Source: Christiangramia sabulilitoris
GTDB lineage: Bacteria; Bacteroidota; Bacteroidia; Flavobacteriales; Flavobacteriaceae
DNA length: 64,000 nt
Direction of reading: 5' to 3'
Assembly (NCBI RefSeq): GCF_007050985.1
Contig: NZ_VHSF01000003.1
Span: 124,001 to 188,000, forward strand
Position numbers and translations under genes: made by a program. Positions 16,198-24,631 of this stretch are shown piece by piece. Each line of letters opens with the position of its first letter. Positions within the stretch are counted from its first letter, which is position 1. Below the pieces are notes generated by a model that was not told where the DNA came from, ran no database searches, and was given only the letters and a program-made list of their open reading frames with translations.

Positions 16198-16851
16198 TTA
16201 AACGGTGACTGCATTATTCAGATAGTTCCTGAAAGGGAGCATTTCCTTATATACCTGTACTAAATCATCCTGAAATTTATCATCCAGAATCTCCTTTTGA
16301 GTAAATTCATGCATTACGGCAAAACTCTTATTTCTAAGCACGTCGATATACTTATGGTCTTTATCATAACCTTTTGGCGATGTCTTTAATTTTTCTTCGT
16401 CCATAAGACCTCCAAAAGTTTCTTTGAAAGATTTTTTGTTCAAGATCTTAACGAATTCTTCTCCATTGTAATCAATGGCAGCTCTTATATTATCAAGAAT
16501 TTCCTTCTTTGGCTTATAAAAACCTCCGGCAACAAAACTTCCGTTAATACCAATAAGGATATAAAAATCACCTTTACCTTTTTCCTGATCAAGGCCAGCG
16601 CCAAAATGATCCTTATAAACCGGTTTATTGGGATGGAAAAGTAGATTATTATTGATACGGTTAATCGCCTGTTTCCCTGTAGTTGGGGAATAGTCTGGAT
16701 CTGCTTTAGAAAATATTATATCCATTTGATTTAACCAGTCAATATAGAAATCTCTTATTTCATGGTATCTTTTTCTATGCTCATCCATCCACTCCTTATT
16801 ATTATTAGCGTTCAGATCTCGTAAAAAATCAAATAACTTATAAAAGCTCAT
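16198..16851 (-). CDS. DUF2461 family protein
   Basis: A 217-residue soluble protein that matches DUF2461 (TIGR02453): FDFLRDLNANNNKEWMDEHR at the start, the INRINNNLLFHPNKPVYKDHFG region in the middle and FYILIGINGSFVAGGFYKP. The family is common in bacteria and fungi with no proven biochemical role. There is no signal peptide. It precedes apt in what looks like a two-gene unit. Function unknown. Confidence 0.85.
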   Translation of the reverse strand: MSFYKLFDFLRDLNANNNKEWMDEHRKRYHEIRDFYIDWLNQMDIIFSKADPDYSPTTGKQAINRINNNLLFHPNKPVYKDHFGAGLDQEKGKGDFYILIGINGSFVAGGFYKPKKEILDNIRAAIDYNGEEFVKILNKKSFKETFGGLMDEEKLKTSPKGYDKDHKYIDVLRNKSFAVMHEFTQKEILDDKFQDDLVQVYKEMLPFRNYLNNAVTV

Positions 16852-17033
16852 TTTTATTTTAAAGGTATTAAAACCTTAAAGAAAATGGTATATCATATTT
16901 AACCTGTTTGAAAAACCTCTTCATTTTCAATTATTCAGACTTTAAACTTATTCAGTCTGTTCAAAACCTGATACCGTTAAACGAATCATAATTTTTTAAT
17001 TAAATTAGAGTATTAATTAATTTAAAGGTCATC

Positions 17034-17369
17034 ATGAATTATGAAAAAATAGGGGAAGATTTATATTCCCCAAAATCAGACAGATCTCCTCTAAAATCAA
17101 TTAATGAAATTAAATTTAGCTATCACATAAATAGTGAAATAAAGGGGGAATTTATTATAACAGAAATTACTTCAAAACTGTTTCATCAACACGAAACCTT
17201 CGTCAAGAGGTCTACTTATCGCTTAAAACTGGGGGAGATTGAAGATTGTGTAAAATCACACATTAAAAACCATATGCTGCAACTGGGCATAAAAAAAGAG
17301 ATGATCCCCAAAACCTTAAAAAATTTCAATATTTCTGAACAAACCAGGGATTTTAAAAGTTCAGCCTGA
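17034..17369 (+). CDS. Hypothetical protein, 111 aa
   Basis: A 111-residue soluble protein starting MNYEKIGEDLYSPKSDRSPL. I do not recognise a family. It is predicted to alternate strands and helix (IKFSYHINSEIKGEFIITEI, then RSTYRLKLGEIEDCVKSHIKN) and is rich in Lys, Ser and Thr with a single Cys. No signal peptide or membrane segment is seen. Reality of the gene is supported by its length, the ATG start and a strong intrinsic terminator 22 bp after the stop. It stands alone between the DUF2461 gene (divergent) and the TonB receptor. Confidence 0.6.
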   Translation: MNYEKIGEDLYSPKSDRSPLKSINEIKFSYHINSEIKGEFIITEITSKLFHQHETFVKRSTYRLKLGEIEDCVKSHIKNHMLQLGIKKEMIPKTLKNFNISEQTRDFKSSA

Positions 17370-17390
17370 CCAATTATATTTTTCCTCTAG

Positions 17391-17429
17391 AAGAAAACCT
17401 CATTTTAAGATGAGGTTTTCTTTTTTTTA
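17391..17429 (+). terminator. Strong intrinsic terminator
   Basis: A 13-bp perfect stem (arms AAGAAAACCTCAT and ATGAGGTTTTCTT) with a six-base loop and eight further T. It ends the 111-residue gene ahead of the TonB receptor promoter. Confidence 0.9.
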
Positions 17430-17553
17430 ACGCTATCCGTTTTATAAAATTTACCGAATAATTATTTAATACACTGACGGCCATTCAATTATAACAATTT
17501 CATCCCTATTAAAATAACTTAAAAAATTAATTCCCCAAAGATTTTAGAAAGCT

Positions 17554-17561
17554 TACTTTTG
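17554..17561 (+). promoter_or_regulatory. -7 promoter element for the TonB-dependent receptor (TACTTTTG)
   Basis: An exact TAnnTTTG, 32 bp before the receptor ATG and downstream of the preceding terminator. The gap 17430-17593 otherwise shows nothing definite. Confidence 0.5.
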
Positions 17562-17593
17562 CGCCAAATTAACAAAAACACAACACAAGCAAA

Positions 17594-20500
17594 ATGAAAA
17601 GATTATTACTGCTGTTTACAATGGCATTGTTCTCAAATTTAAATGCTTCTGCTCAGGTTACCACAGCCGAGATTAGCGGAGAAGTTTTTTATGAAGAGAA
17701 CACGCCACTACCAGGTGCTAATATCACCGCGGTACACACCCCTACTGGTACCACTTATGGTGCAGTTACTAATTTTGATGGTGGATTCAACCTGCTCAAC
17801 CTTAGAGTTGGAGGACCTTACAAGATCTCTGTAAGTTATGTTGGATTCAAAACATCTGTTCTGGAAGGAATTAACCTTAACCTGGGACAGACCTATAATG
17901 TAGAGATCGAGATGGTGTCTGACGCCACCCAGCTTGATGCAGTTGTAATTACTGCTACCAGGAATCAGGTCATTAATAGTGACCGTACTGGTGCTGAAAC
18001 GAACATAGGTAGCAGAGAATTGAAGTCACTTCCTACTATTTCGAGGTCTGCTTCAGATTTCTATCGTTTGGAACCTACCGCTTCGAGTAATGGTTCATTT
18101 GGTGGTAGAAATGACCAGTTCAACAACTTTAGTCTTGATGGTTCTATTTTCAACAACCCTTTTGGACTTGATGCAGCTACACCAGGTGGTCAAACTAATG
18201 CTCAGCCTATTTCTCTGGATGCAATAGACCAGATCCAGGTTTCTACTGCTCCCTATGATGTTACCCAGGCTGGATTTACGGGTGCTTCTGTAAATGCCGT
18301 TACTAAAAGTGGAACTAACGAAGTAAAAGGAACCGTTTACGGGTTTTACCGTAATGAAGATATGACCGGTGACAAGGTTGGCGGTGATGATATCATCGTT
18401 CCAGACCTTAAGCAGGCTCAATATGGCTTTAGCATTGGAGCTCCAATTATTAAAGACAAACTTTTTGTTTTCGCAAACTTTGAAAAAGATGACAGGGAAG
18501 ATCTAGGATCTAATTTCCTTGCCAGCAGACCCGGTCTTACCGGCTCTAACATTTCCAGAGTAACTGCAGAAGATCTTGACTATGTATCCAATCAACTATC
18601 ATCTCTAGGATATGAGACCGGAGCTTATGAAAACTATACTCATGAGACCGAGTCTACCAAAGGTATTTTGAAACTAGACTGGAACATCAACCAGAATCAC
18701 AGGCTGGCTTTCATCTATAACTTCCTTGATGCCTCAAGAGATCTTCCGGCAAACCCGGAAGCAATTGGAAGAAGAGGACCAGATCTTACCACCCTTCAAT
18801 TTAGAAATTCAGGATACAGAATTAATAATAAGATCGATTCCTGGTTGGTAGAATTAAACTCGAATTTCGGGAATATTTCAAATAAGTTCCAGGCCGGTTA
18901 TACTTTCTTTGATGATAGCCGTGATCCTTTTTCTGCACCGGCTCCGGCCATTAGTATCCAGAAAGACGGAGTACGTTATATCGTGGCAGGTCATGAGCCA
19001 TTCTCTATCAATAACAGGCTTGAGCAGAATGTATACCAGATCACAAACAACTTGAATCTGATTGCTGGGAACCATACCTTCACCTTTGGTGGAAGTTTTG
19101 AAAGATTTGATTTTGACAACTCCTTTAACCTGGGAGCTTATACTTTCTTTAATGAAAATGGTGGAGTTGGTGTATTTGCGCCAGATTTTACCAGCGTAAG
19201 AACTAACCCGGCTAATCCCGGAGGAAGTTTCCAGGAGGCTGTAGAGAACGGTTTGATCGCTGCTTCTTTGAACAATGCACAGAATGTATTTGACTCAAGA
19301 AATGCTAGTGGAAACTGGGCTTTAGCTGAGACGAATGTAGGACAGCTTGCTTTCTATGCACAGGACAGATGGAAGATCACAGATGATTTCACCTTCACTT
19401 ATGGTCTAAGGGTAGACAAGCCATTATATTTTGATACTGAAGATAAAATTCGTGAGAATATAGATCGACTTGCCGGCGGAACTTTCCCTGACGGAGATTA
19501 CCAGCCAGAGATCACTTATTTTGATGAAAACGGTGACCCGGTTAAATTAAACAGTTTGGAACTTCCTTCTAATGACCTTTTATGGTCTCCAAGACTTGGA
19601 TTCAACTGGGATGTTTTTGGTGATAACCAACTACAGCTTCGTGGTGGTACAGGGATCTTTACCGGTAGACTTCCATTCGTATGGATAGGTAACCAGGTGG
19701 CCAACCCGGCTTTCTATTTCTACCAGACTACTGCCCCAGATTTCAAATTCCCGCAGGTATGGAGAAATAGTTTAGGCGCAGATTACAGGTTTGAAAATGG
19801 CCTTGTGGCTACTACAGATTTCATTTATACCAAGGACATCAATGCTCAAATGGTAAGAAACTATGGTCTTTCCAGACCTACAGGTACATTGAACGGTGTG
19901 GATAACCGTCCTGTTTACCAAACCAGTGACAGAGCTGTAAACGAATTTGGTGGAGTTACCAATGCTTATGTATTCACCAATACAGATGTAGGATATTCGT
20001 TTAACTGGTCTGTTAAACTTGCCAAGAGTTTTGAAAAAGATTTCTACGCAAGTATTGCCTATAATTATTTGAAAGCAGAAGATGCCAGTTCACTGGATGC
20101 AGAGATCTCAAGTGATGCTTATGACAGAAACCCTGCTTTAGGAAATGTAAATGCAGCAGTTAGTACACCTTCAAGATATGGTGACAAGCACAGGATCGTA
20201 GGACAGTTGAACAAAGAATTCAACTATGGTAAAAATGATCGTTGGAGAACATCTATTGGAGCATTCTATGAGTATGCCCAGGGTGGAAGATTCTCTTATA
20301 CCTATTCAGGAGATATCAATAATGACGGTTCTGTATTGAATGACCTTATTTATATACCTACCCAAGCTGAATTACAGCAATATACTTTCAGTGGTTCTCC
20401 TGCCGAGCAGGAAACACAGAGACAAGCCTTCGAGCAGTATATCCAGCAGGATGAATATCTGAACGAAAACCGTGGTGATTATGCTGAAAAGTATGGTATT

Positions 20501-20794
20501 CTAAGTCCATGGAGAGGAAGATGGGATGTGAAATTCCTTCAGGATTATAACATTAAGGTTGGTGAAAAAACCAATACTATCCAGTTAAGTCTTGATATTC
20601 TTAACTTCGGTAACCTGTTGAGTTCAGACTGGGGTGTGATCGAGATACCTGTAAACGACCAGCCAATCGGGGTAAGTGTAGGTGACGATAATACACCTGT
20701 TTATACTTTTGGTAATCAAACCAGAACCTTTGCCAATGATTTCAGTCTTGAATCAAGATGGCAGGCCCAGGTAGGTTTACGTTATATATTCTAA
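17594..20794 (+). CDS. Oar-like TonB-dependent outer-membrane receptor
   Basis: A 1066-residue outer-membrane protein. Order of parts: signal peptide (MKRLLLLFTMALFSNLNASA, cut before QVTTAE), a carboxypeptidase-D-like regulatory domain (about 22-110, ISGEVFYEENTPLPGANITA), a plug domain (about 115-240, with AVVITATRNQVINSDRTGAE and NAQPISLDAIDQIQVSTAPY), then a long beta-barrel ending in VGLRYIF, with a terminal aromatic as expected for BAM insertion. Such Oar-like receptors take up unknown substrates across the outer membrane with TonB energy. No SusD lipoprotein or sigma/anti-sigma pair is adjacent, so it is not a polysaccharide-utilisation locus. Own promoter and terminator indicate a single-gene transcript. 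Confidence 0.92.
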   Translation: MKRLLLLFTMALFSNLNASAQVTTAEISGEVFYEENTPLPGANITAVHTPTGTTYGAVTNFDGGFNLLNLRVGGPYKISVSYVGFKTSVLEGINLNLGQTYNVEIEMVSDATQLDAVVITATRNQVINSDRTGAETNIGSRELKSLPTISRSASDFYRLEPTASSNGSFGGRNDQFNNFSLDGSIFNNPFGLDAATPGGQTNAQPISLDAIDQIQVSTAPYDVTQAGFTGASVNAVTKSGTNEVKGTVYGFYRNEDMTGDKVGGDDIIVPDLKQAQYGFSIGAPIIKDKLFVFANFEKDDREDLGSNFLASRPGLTGSNISRVTAEDLDYVSNQLSSLGYETGAYENYTHETESTKGILKLDWNINQNHRLAFIYNFLDASRDLPANPEAIGRRGPDLTTLQFRNSGYRINNKIDSWLVELNSNFGNISNKFQAGYTFFDDSRDPFSAPAPAISIQKDGVRYIVAGHEPFSINNRLEQNVYQITNNLNLIAGNHTFTFGGSFERFDFDNSFNLGAYTFFNENGGVGVFAPDFTSVRTNPANPGGSFQEAVENGLIAASLNNAQNVFDSRNASGNWALAETNVGQLAFYAQDRWKITDDFTFTYGLRVDKPLYFDTEDKIRENIDRLAGGTFPDGDYQPEITYFDENGDPVKLNSLELPSNDLLWSPRLGFNWDVFGDNQLQLRGGTGIFTGRLPFVWIGNQVANPAFYFYQTTAPDFKFPQVWRNSLGADYRFENGLVATTDFIYTKDINAQMVRNYGLSRPTGTLNGVDNRPVYQTSDRAVNEFGGVTNAYVFTNTDVGYSFNWSVKLAKSFEKDFYASIAYNYLKAEDASSLDAEISSDAYDRNPALGNVNAAVSTPSRYGDKHRIVGQLNKEFNYGKNDRWRTSIGAFYEYAQGGRFSYTYSGDINNDGSVLNDLIYIPTQAELQQYTFSGSPAEQETQRQAFEQYIQQDEYLNENRGDYAEKYGILSPWRGRWDVKFLQDYNIKVGEKTNTIQLSLDILNFGNLLSSDWGVIEIPVNDQPIGVSVGDDNTPVYTFGNQTRTFANDFSLESRWQAQVGLRYIF

Positions 20795-20815
20795 AAGGTT
20801 AACCTCCTATAAAAT

Positions 20816-20846
20816 CAAAGCAGTCTTAGCAATAAGGCTGCTTTTT
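20816..20846 (+). terminator. Intrinsic terminator after the TonB receptor
   Basis: Arms AAGCAGTCTTA and TAAGGCTGCTT (one mismatch) around GCAA, then a run of T. Confidence 0.8.
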
Positions 20847-20912
20847 TTATATTCGGAATTCAGCAGACATAGCTAGTTTTCCTATCTTTAGGTAAAACCT
20901 AATCGTGGTAAA

Positions 20913-21482
20913 ATGGATAAGTGGACGACACAGATCGAGGAAGTAACCGAAAAATTTCAAAAATCATTCAGTCATCTTTCAGAAAATGAACTCAACTGGA
21001 AACCTTCGCCCGAGACGTGGAGCATTGCTGAAAACATTACCCACCTTATAGAGGTGAACAGTTCATATTTCGCCGGGTTCAACGCCCTGTCCCGGGGCAA
21101 TTATAAACTTCCATTTATCGCCAGGTTTGGTTTTGTGGTCAATTTTTTCGGCAATATGATCCTGAAATCTGTCCAACCGGACAGAAAAAATAAGATGAAA
21201 ACTTTTCCTATGTGGAAACCAGCAGAAGGATCATCGTATCAGAATATCTTAGAACGATTTTCAGATCATCAGTCGGCATTAAAAAAAGAGATAGCCCAGG
21301 TTTTGGATAAGACCAGGGAAAATGCCGTCATCTCCTCTCCCGCTAATAAGAATATAGTTTATAGATTAGGGACTGCCTTTGATATAATTGTGGCGCATGA
21401 ATTTCGCCATTATGAACAAGCCAGGGAAGTTCTAAAGTTAATAGAAAAAAGCCCAGGAACCAGCCAAGGACTGAACAATTGA
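20913..21482 (+). CDS. DinB family protein
   Basis: A 189-residue four-helix-bundle protein of the DinB/YfiT superfamily (DinB_2 type). It begins MDKWTTQIEEVTEKFQKSFS and contains LNWKPSPETWSIAENITHLI and the closing helix FDIIVAHEFRHYEQAREVLK. The family's metal site is expected from H in NITHLIEVN and the two H of AHEFRH. Members act as metal-dependent thiol transferases or have no known role; this one lacks a specific clue. RidA-like and DinB genes lie 35 bp apart on the same strand and may be co-transcribed. Confidence 0.85.
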   Translation: MDKWTTQIEEVTEKFQKSFSHLSENELNWKPSPETWSIAENITHLIEVNSSYFAGFNALSRGNYKLPFIARFGFVVNFFGNMILKSVQPDRKNKMKTFPMWKPAEGSSYQNILERFSDHQSALKKEIAQVLDKTRENAVISSPANKNIVYRLGTAFDIIVAHEFRHYEQAREVLKLIEKSPGTSQGLNN

Positions 21483-21516
21483 TCAATTCCGGCTATAAAT
21501 CATAAAACCATATATC

Positions 21517-22020
21517 ATGAAAAAGGTGTTTTGTGGAATAATTTTTTTCCTAGTAAGCATAAGCACATTATCCCAAAATCCAGAGGAAAAAATTGCTGCC
21601 CTGGGTATAATCCTGCCTGAAGTAACCGCGCCTTCTGCAAATTTCGTAAAGTGGAAAAAAGCCGGTAACCTGCTATTTCTATCAGGAGATGGCAGCAGCT
21701 TAAAAGGCAAGTTAGGTGATGATCTAAGTACCGAAGAAGGTTATGCTGCAGCCAGAGAAACAGGCATAGAGATCCTGGCGACGCTCAAAGCTGCCTGTGA
21801 TGGTGATCTTAACCGTATTAAACAATTTGTCAAGGTGCGTGGTATGGTAAATTCAGCACCAGATTTTTATGACCAGCCAAAAGTGATCAACGGTTTTTCA
21901 GATCTTATGGTGGAAGTGTTTGGTGAAAAAGGCAAACATACCCGGGCCGCTGTTGGCCATTGTTCCTTACCTTCTAATATCGCGCTGGAAATAGAAGTTA
22001 TTGTAGAACTTGAAGAATAG
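21517..22020 (+). CDS. Exported RidA/YjgF-family protein
   Basis: A 167-residue protein: a signal peptide of about 19 residues (MKKVFCGIIFFLVSISTLS, then QNPEEKIAALGI) and a YjgF-like domain of the cd02199 subgroup. Seen are LPEVTAPSANFVKWKKAGNL, LFLSGDGSS, GIEILATLKAACDGDLNRIK and HTRAAVGHCSLPSNIALEIE. Classical RidA hydrolyses reactive enamines using an Arg near the C-terminal half; here HTRAAVG supplies the corresponding Arg. Export to the periplasm is unusual for a RidA homologue, and its job there is unknown. It follows the DinB gene closely. Confidence 0.85.
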   Translation: MKKVFCGIIFFLVSISTLSQNPEEKIAALGIILPEVTAPSANFVKWKKAGNLLFLSGDGSSLKGKLGDDLSTEEGYAAARETGIEILATLKAACDGDLNRIKQFVKVRGMVNSAPDFYDQPKVINGFSDLMVEVFGEKGKHTRAAVGHCSLPSNIALEIEVIVELEE

Positions 22021-22267
22021 GGACAATTTCAAATAAAGTTTCAGGATAACAGCAGAGTATTGAAGGACCTTAGCTTTAACTGTATATAAGGATCCCATAA
22101 ACCCCGGAAGTCATTTTAATATACCTTAGCAGGGAAGATATACTATTTAAAACTATGTTTAGAAAAAAGTAAAACAAAGAAGGCTAAGGCAAGCCTTGAT
22201 ATAACCCTGGATTCGCTATGCGCATCCTGCAAAGCTCCGCTATGAAAATCGAAATGCCACAAAATAA
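22021..22267. other. Intergenic stretch with no recognised gene
   Basis: About 250 bp between the RidA gene and the tRNA-Arg terminator. No reading frame, hairpin or promoter octamer is convincing. The 12-mer ATCCTGCAAAGC at 22224-22235 recurs at 22404-22415 on the other side of the tRNA gene. Confidence 0.5.
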
Positions 22268-22300
22268 AAAAAGCGAGCTATTTTATTTTGCTCGCTTTTC
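22268..22300 (-). terminator. Intrinsic terminator after tRNA-Arg
   Basis: Arms AAAGCGAGC and GCTCGCTTT around an AT-rich loop, with a T-run on the minus strand, ten bases beyond the tRNA 3' end. Confidence 0.8.
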
Positions 22301-22310
22301 GATTTATTCG

Positions 22311-22384
22311 TGACCTCGCCAGGATTCAAACCTGGAACCTTCTGAGCCGTAATCAGATGCGCTATTCAGTTGCGCCACGAGGCC
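22311..22384 (-). tRNA. tRNA-Arg (anticodon ACG)
   Basis: On the minus strand, 74 nt fold into a full cloverleaf: acceptor GGCCTCG with CGAGGTC, anticodon stem TCTGA/TCAGA with loop TTACGGC (anticodon ACG, read as inosine for CGN codons), and T-arm CCAGG-TTTGAAT-CCTGG. The discriminator is A and no CCA is encoded. A -7 element lies 37 bp upstream and a terminator follows. Confidence 0.95.
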
Positions 22385-22420
22385 TTTTAAAATCCACCCT
22401 GCTATCCTGCAAAGCGGGTG

Positions 22421-22428
22421 CAAATATA
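22421..22428 (-). promoter_or_regulatory. -7 promoter element for tRNA-Arg (TATATTTG)
   Basis: The minus-strand octamer is an exact TAnnTTTG, and the same TATATTTGCA appears ahead of the tRNA-Gly gene in this window. Confidence 0.5.
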
Positions 22429-22473
22429 TATCTTTCTAATAAAAGTAAAAACCATTTTCTCAAAAAAATGAAT

Positions 22474-22502
22474 AAAAAAAAGGCGGACCAGCCGCCTTTT
22501 AT
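22474..22502 (-). terminator. Intrinsic terminator after the M57 peptidase gene
   Basis: Arms AAAGGCGG and CCGCCTTT with a five-base loop and a minus-strand T-run, 24 bp beyond the peptidase stop. Confidence 0.85.
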
Positions 22503-22525
22503 TCTAATGCCCTCATTTGGTTGAT

Positions 22526-23359
22526 TTAGTACAAATAATTTAAAGCGGTTACATCATTAGGTCCAAATTCTCCATCTTCGTCAGCACCAAAACATGCCAG
22601 CATTACTGATGTAGAATCGTAGCCGGTTGGTGTTCCTGGAATATGCACTGCTCCATCTGGATCTGCACTCTCCCCAGACTGTCCACAGCTTTGACGGCTA
22701 AACCAGTCTGTATGACGCAATCCTACCGCATGTCCAATTTCATGAGTAATTACATGCTCATTGGTATTAGTGCTGTAAGCTTCCATTCCTGAATAGATCT
22801 GAACGTATTTGTATGGATTTCCGTTGCTTGGGAATCCGGCAACACCCCCAGCCTGACCGTTAGGGTTCTGATAAACCACGATGTCGTAAGGAGAATAATT
22901 TGTTCCGAAGGTCAAAGTAAAGGTAATACCCAGGTTCAAGGCGTTATAATTGTCTACAGACCACCGTAATGCAGTTCTCTGCTTAGTAGTCAACGCCTGA
23001 GATCCACCGGTGTAACCAATAACATTTACTGTTCGTGGTGTACTCACCAGGTTATAGGTTCGGTATTGCTTATCTGTAACCGATGCAGAAGACATAGTAT
23101 GCATCTGGTCTTCACTCATTACAATATCACCTTCAATAAGATAGTTCTGGGTAAAACTTCCATCGGGCAATAACATGTTATTCTTCTCAACATGTTTAGA
23201 ATTGAAATTTAGATCAGCAACTTTTTTTCTGATCTCTTTAGAAATTTCTGGTGTTTGCTCAACGACTTCCATCGTAGCTTGCTCAGACACCTGTTCCTTT
23301 TCACAGGAGGATAAAATGCTAATAGCCAGTAATAGGCTGAATAGTTTAATTTTCTTCAT
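22526..23359 (-). CDS. M57-type dual-action HEIGH zinc metallopeptidase, lipoprotein
   Basis: A 277-residue secreted protease. The N-terminus MKKIKLFSLLLAISILSSC is a lipoprotein signal with the cysteine at residue 19. The catalytic motif HEIGHAVGLRH (H206, E207, H210, G213, H216) is the HExxHxxGxxH signature of metzincins and, with its HEIGH wording, of family M57. The region 100-200 (TVNVIGYTGG, TALRWSVDNYNALNLGITF) is the N-terminal part of the protease domain. In this family, targets are unknown. It has its own terminator and no obvious partner; the lipid anchor suggests it acts in the periplasm or on the cell surface. Confidence 0.88.
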   Translation of the reverse strand: MKKIKLFSLLLAISILSSCEKEQVSEQATMEVVEQTPEISKEIRKKVADLNFNSKHVEKNNMLLPDGSFTQNYLIEGDIVMSEDQMHTMSSASVTDKQYRTYNLVSTPRTVNVIGYTGGSQALTTKQRTALRWSVDNYNALNLGITFTLTFGTNYSPYDIVVYQNPNGQAGGVAGFPSNGNPYKYVQIYSGMEAYSTNTNEHVITHEIGHAVGLRHTDWFSRQSCGQSGESADPDGAVHIPGTPTGYDSTSVMLACFGADEDGEFGPNDVTALNYLY

Positions 23360-23467
23360 AAGTAGGTTATAGTTTTAGGGCACTAATGCCGCTAATCTAT
23401 AAAACCGTACCGATTATCGATAATTAAATATGTTAATAGTAAGAATTTTCTGAAAATTTTAAGATAA

Positions 23468-23743
23468 TTATAAGATTTCAGCGCTTAATCCTGCATCGAG
23501 CAACATCGAGCAACGCGGTTTTAAATCTTCAAAAGGTCCTGTCTTAACTGTACATTTTCCTTTATAATGCACCAGAATAGAACATTGTTCTGCCTGTTCC
23601 GGGGTATGGTCACAAGCGTAGATCAGGGTTTCTATAACATGATCAAATGTATTGTAATCATCATTATACAATATGATCTCATTTTGTTTTTTCTTTTTGG
23701 TCTTTATTTCAACCTTTTCCAGTAATTCTTCTTTCGTGCTCAT
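23468..23743 (-). CDS. clpS: ATP-dependent Clp protease adaptor ClpS
   Basis: A 91-residue ClpS that brings N-degron substrates to ClpA/ClpC-type unfoldases. Key parts are NEIILYNDDYNTFDHVIETL, in which NDD..T forms the N-end residue pocket, and HYKGKCTVKTGPFEDLKPR. The ATG at 23743 is chosen over a TTG at 23782, because a -7 element TATCTTTG occupies 23772-23779, between the two. It is the first of a set of same-strand genes read leftwards only in position; prmA ends 55 bp upstream. Confidence 0.92.
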   Translation of the reverse strand: MSTKEELLEKVEIKTKKKKQNEIILYNDDYNTFDHVIETLIYACDHTPEQAEQCSILVHYKGKCTVKTGPFEDLKPRCSMLLDAGLSAEIL

Positions 23744-23771
23744 CTTCAAAAATTTCTCTTTCAACAATTGC

Positions 23772-23779
23772 CAAAGATA
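23772..23779 (-). promoter_or_regulatory. -7 promoter element for clpS (TATCTTTG)
   Basis: An exact TAnnTTTG octamer, 28 bp before the clpS ATG. It makes the upstream TTG at 23782 untenable as start because transcription would begin downstream of it. Confidence 0.5.
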
Positions 23780-23797
23780 CAAATTATGCTAAAAACC

Positions 23798-24631
23798 TCA
23801 GCGTGAAAACTTTGCTGCCACCCAATCTTCACGTTCAAAATTTTCTACATATTTTAAATCATATTTCTTACAGGCTTTAGTAAGGGTAGGCAGATCTTTT
23901 TCATAAAATCCGCTAAAATAGATACTACCATCCTTTTTAAGACATTCGTTATAAATTGGCAGATCCCTAAGCAGAATGTTAAGGTTAATATTCGCCAGGA
24001 TCACATCATATTCCCGTCCATTAAGTAATTCTGCTCCTCCTTCTTCAACATTGATATGTTCACAATCATTCCGGGCAATATTCTCCAGGGTATTTAGGTA
24101 ACACCAATTATCTATATCTATTGCATCTATAGTATTTGCTCCCTTCATGGCCGCAAGTATCGCCAGAACCCCCGTTCCAGACCCCATATCAAGGACAGAT
24201 TTGCCATCCCAGTCATTCTTTAAAATATGCTGGATCATCATATGGGTAGTAGCATGATGCCCGGTCCCAAAAGACATTTTGGGTTCGATGACTATGTCGT
24301 ATCTGGTGTCGGGTTTTTCATGAAATGGCGCCCTTACACTGCATATATCATCTACAATGATCGGGGTGAAATTCTTTTCCCATTCTTCATTCCAGTTTAC
24401 ACGCTCGATCTCTTTTTGATCATAGGTGATCTTAAAATCTTCAGATTGCAGAATATGAACCCCGGCAAGGATATCCTCCTCATATTCCTCTTCAGGTATA
24501 TATGCCGTGATACCATCGTTATTTTCAACAAAACTTTCAAAACCCAGGTACCCCAATTCGGCAATGAGAATTTCAGAAGCCGGTTGTACGGGTTCTATGG
24601 TAAAATGAAATTCCAGATAATTTCCTGCCAT
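23798..24631 (-). CDS. prmA: Ribosomal protein L11 methyltransferase
   Basis: A 277-residue SAM-dependent methyltransferase that methylates lysines of ribosomal protein L11. The catalytic half has FGTGHHATTHMMIQHI, the SAM-binding motif VLDMGSGTGVLAILAAMKG, then VILANINLNILLRDL (motif IV, N-I-N-L in the place of the usual NIL). The N-terminal ~120 residues form the L11-binding domain, shorter and diverged from the E. coli protein, as in other Bacteroidota. Stop of tpiA and start of prmA are adjacent on the same strand, so the two form an operon. Confidence 0.92.
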   Translation of the reverse strand: MAGNYLEFHFTIEPVQPASEILIAELGYLGFESFVENNDGITAYIPEEEYEEDILAGVHILQSEDFKITYDQKEIERVNWNEEWEKNFTPIIVDDICSVRAPFHEKPDTRYDIVIEPKMSFGTGHHATTHMMIQHILKNDWDGKSVLDMGSGTGVLAILAAMKGANTIDAIDIDNWCYLNTLENIARNDCEHINVEEGGAELLNGREYDVILANINLNILLRDLPIYNECLKKDGSIYFSGFYEKDLPTLTKACKKYDLKYVENFEREDWVAAKFSR

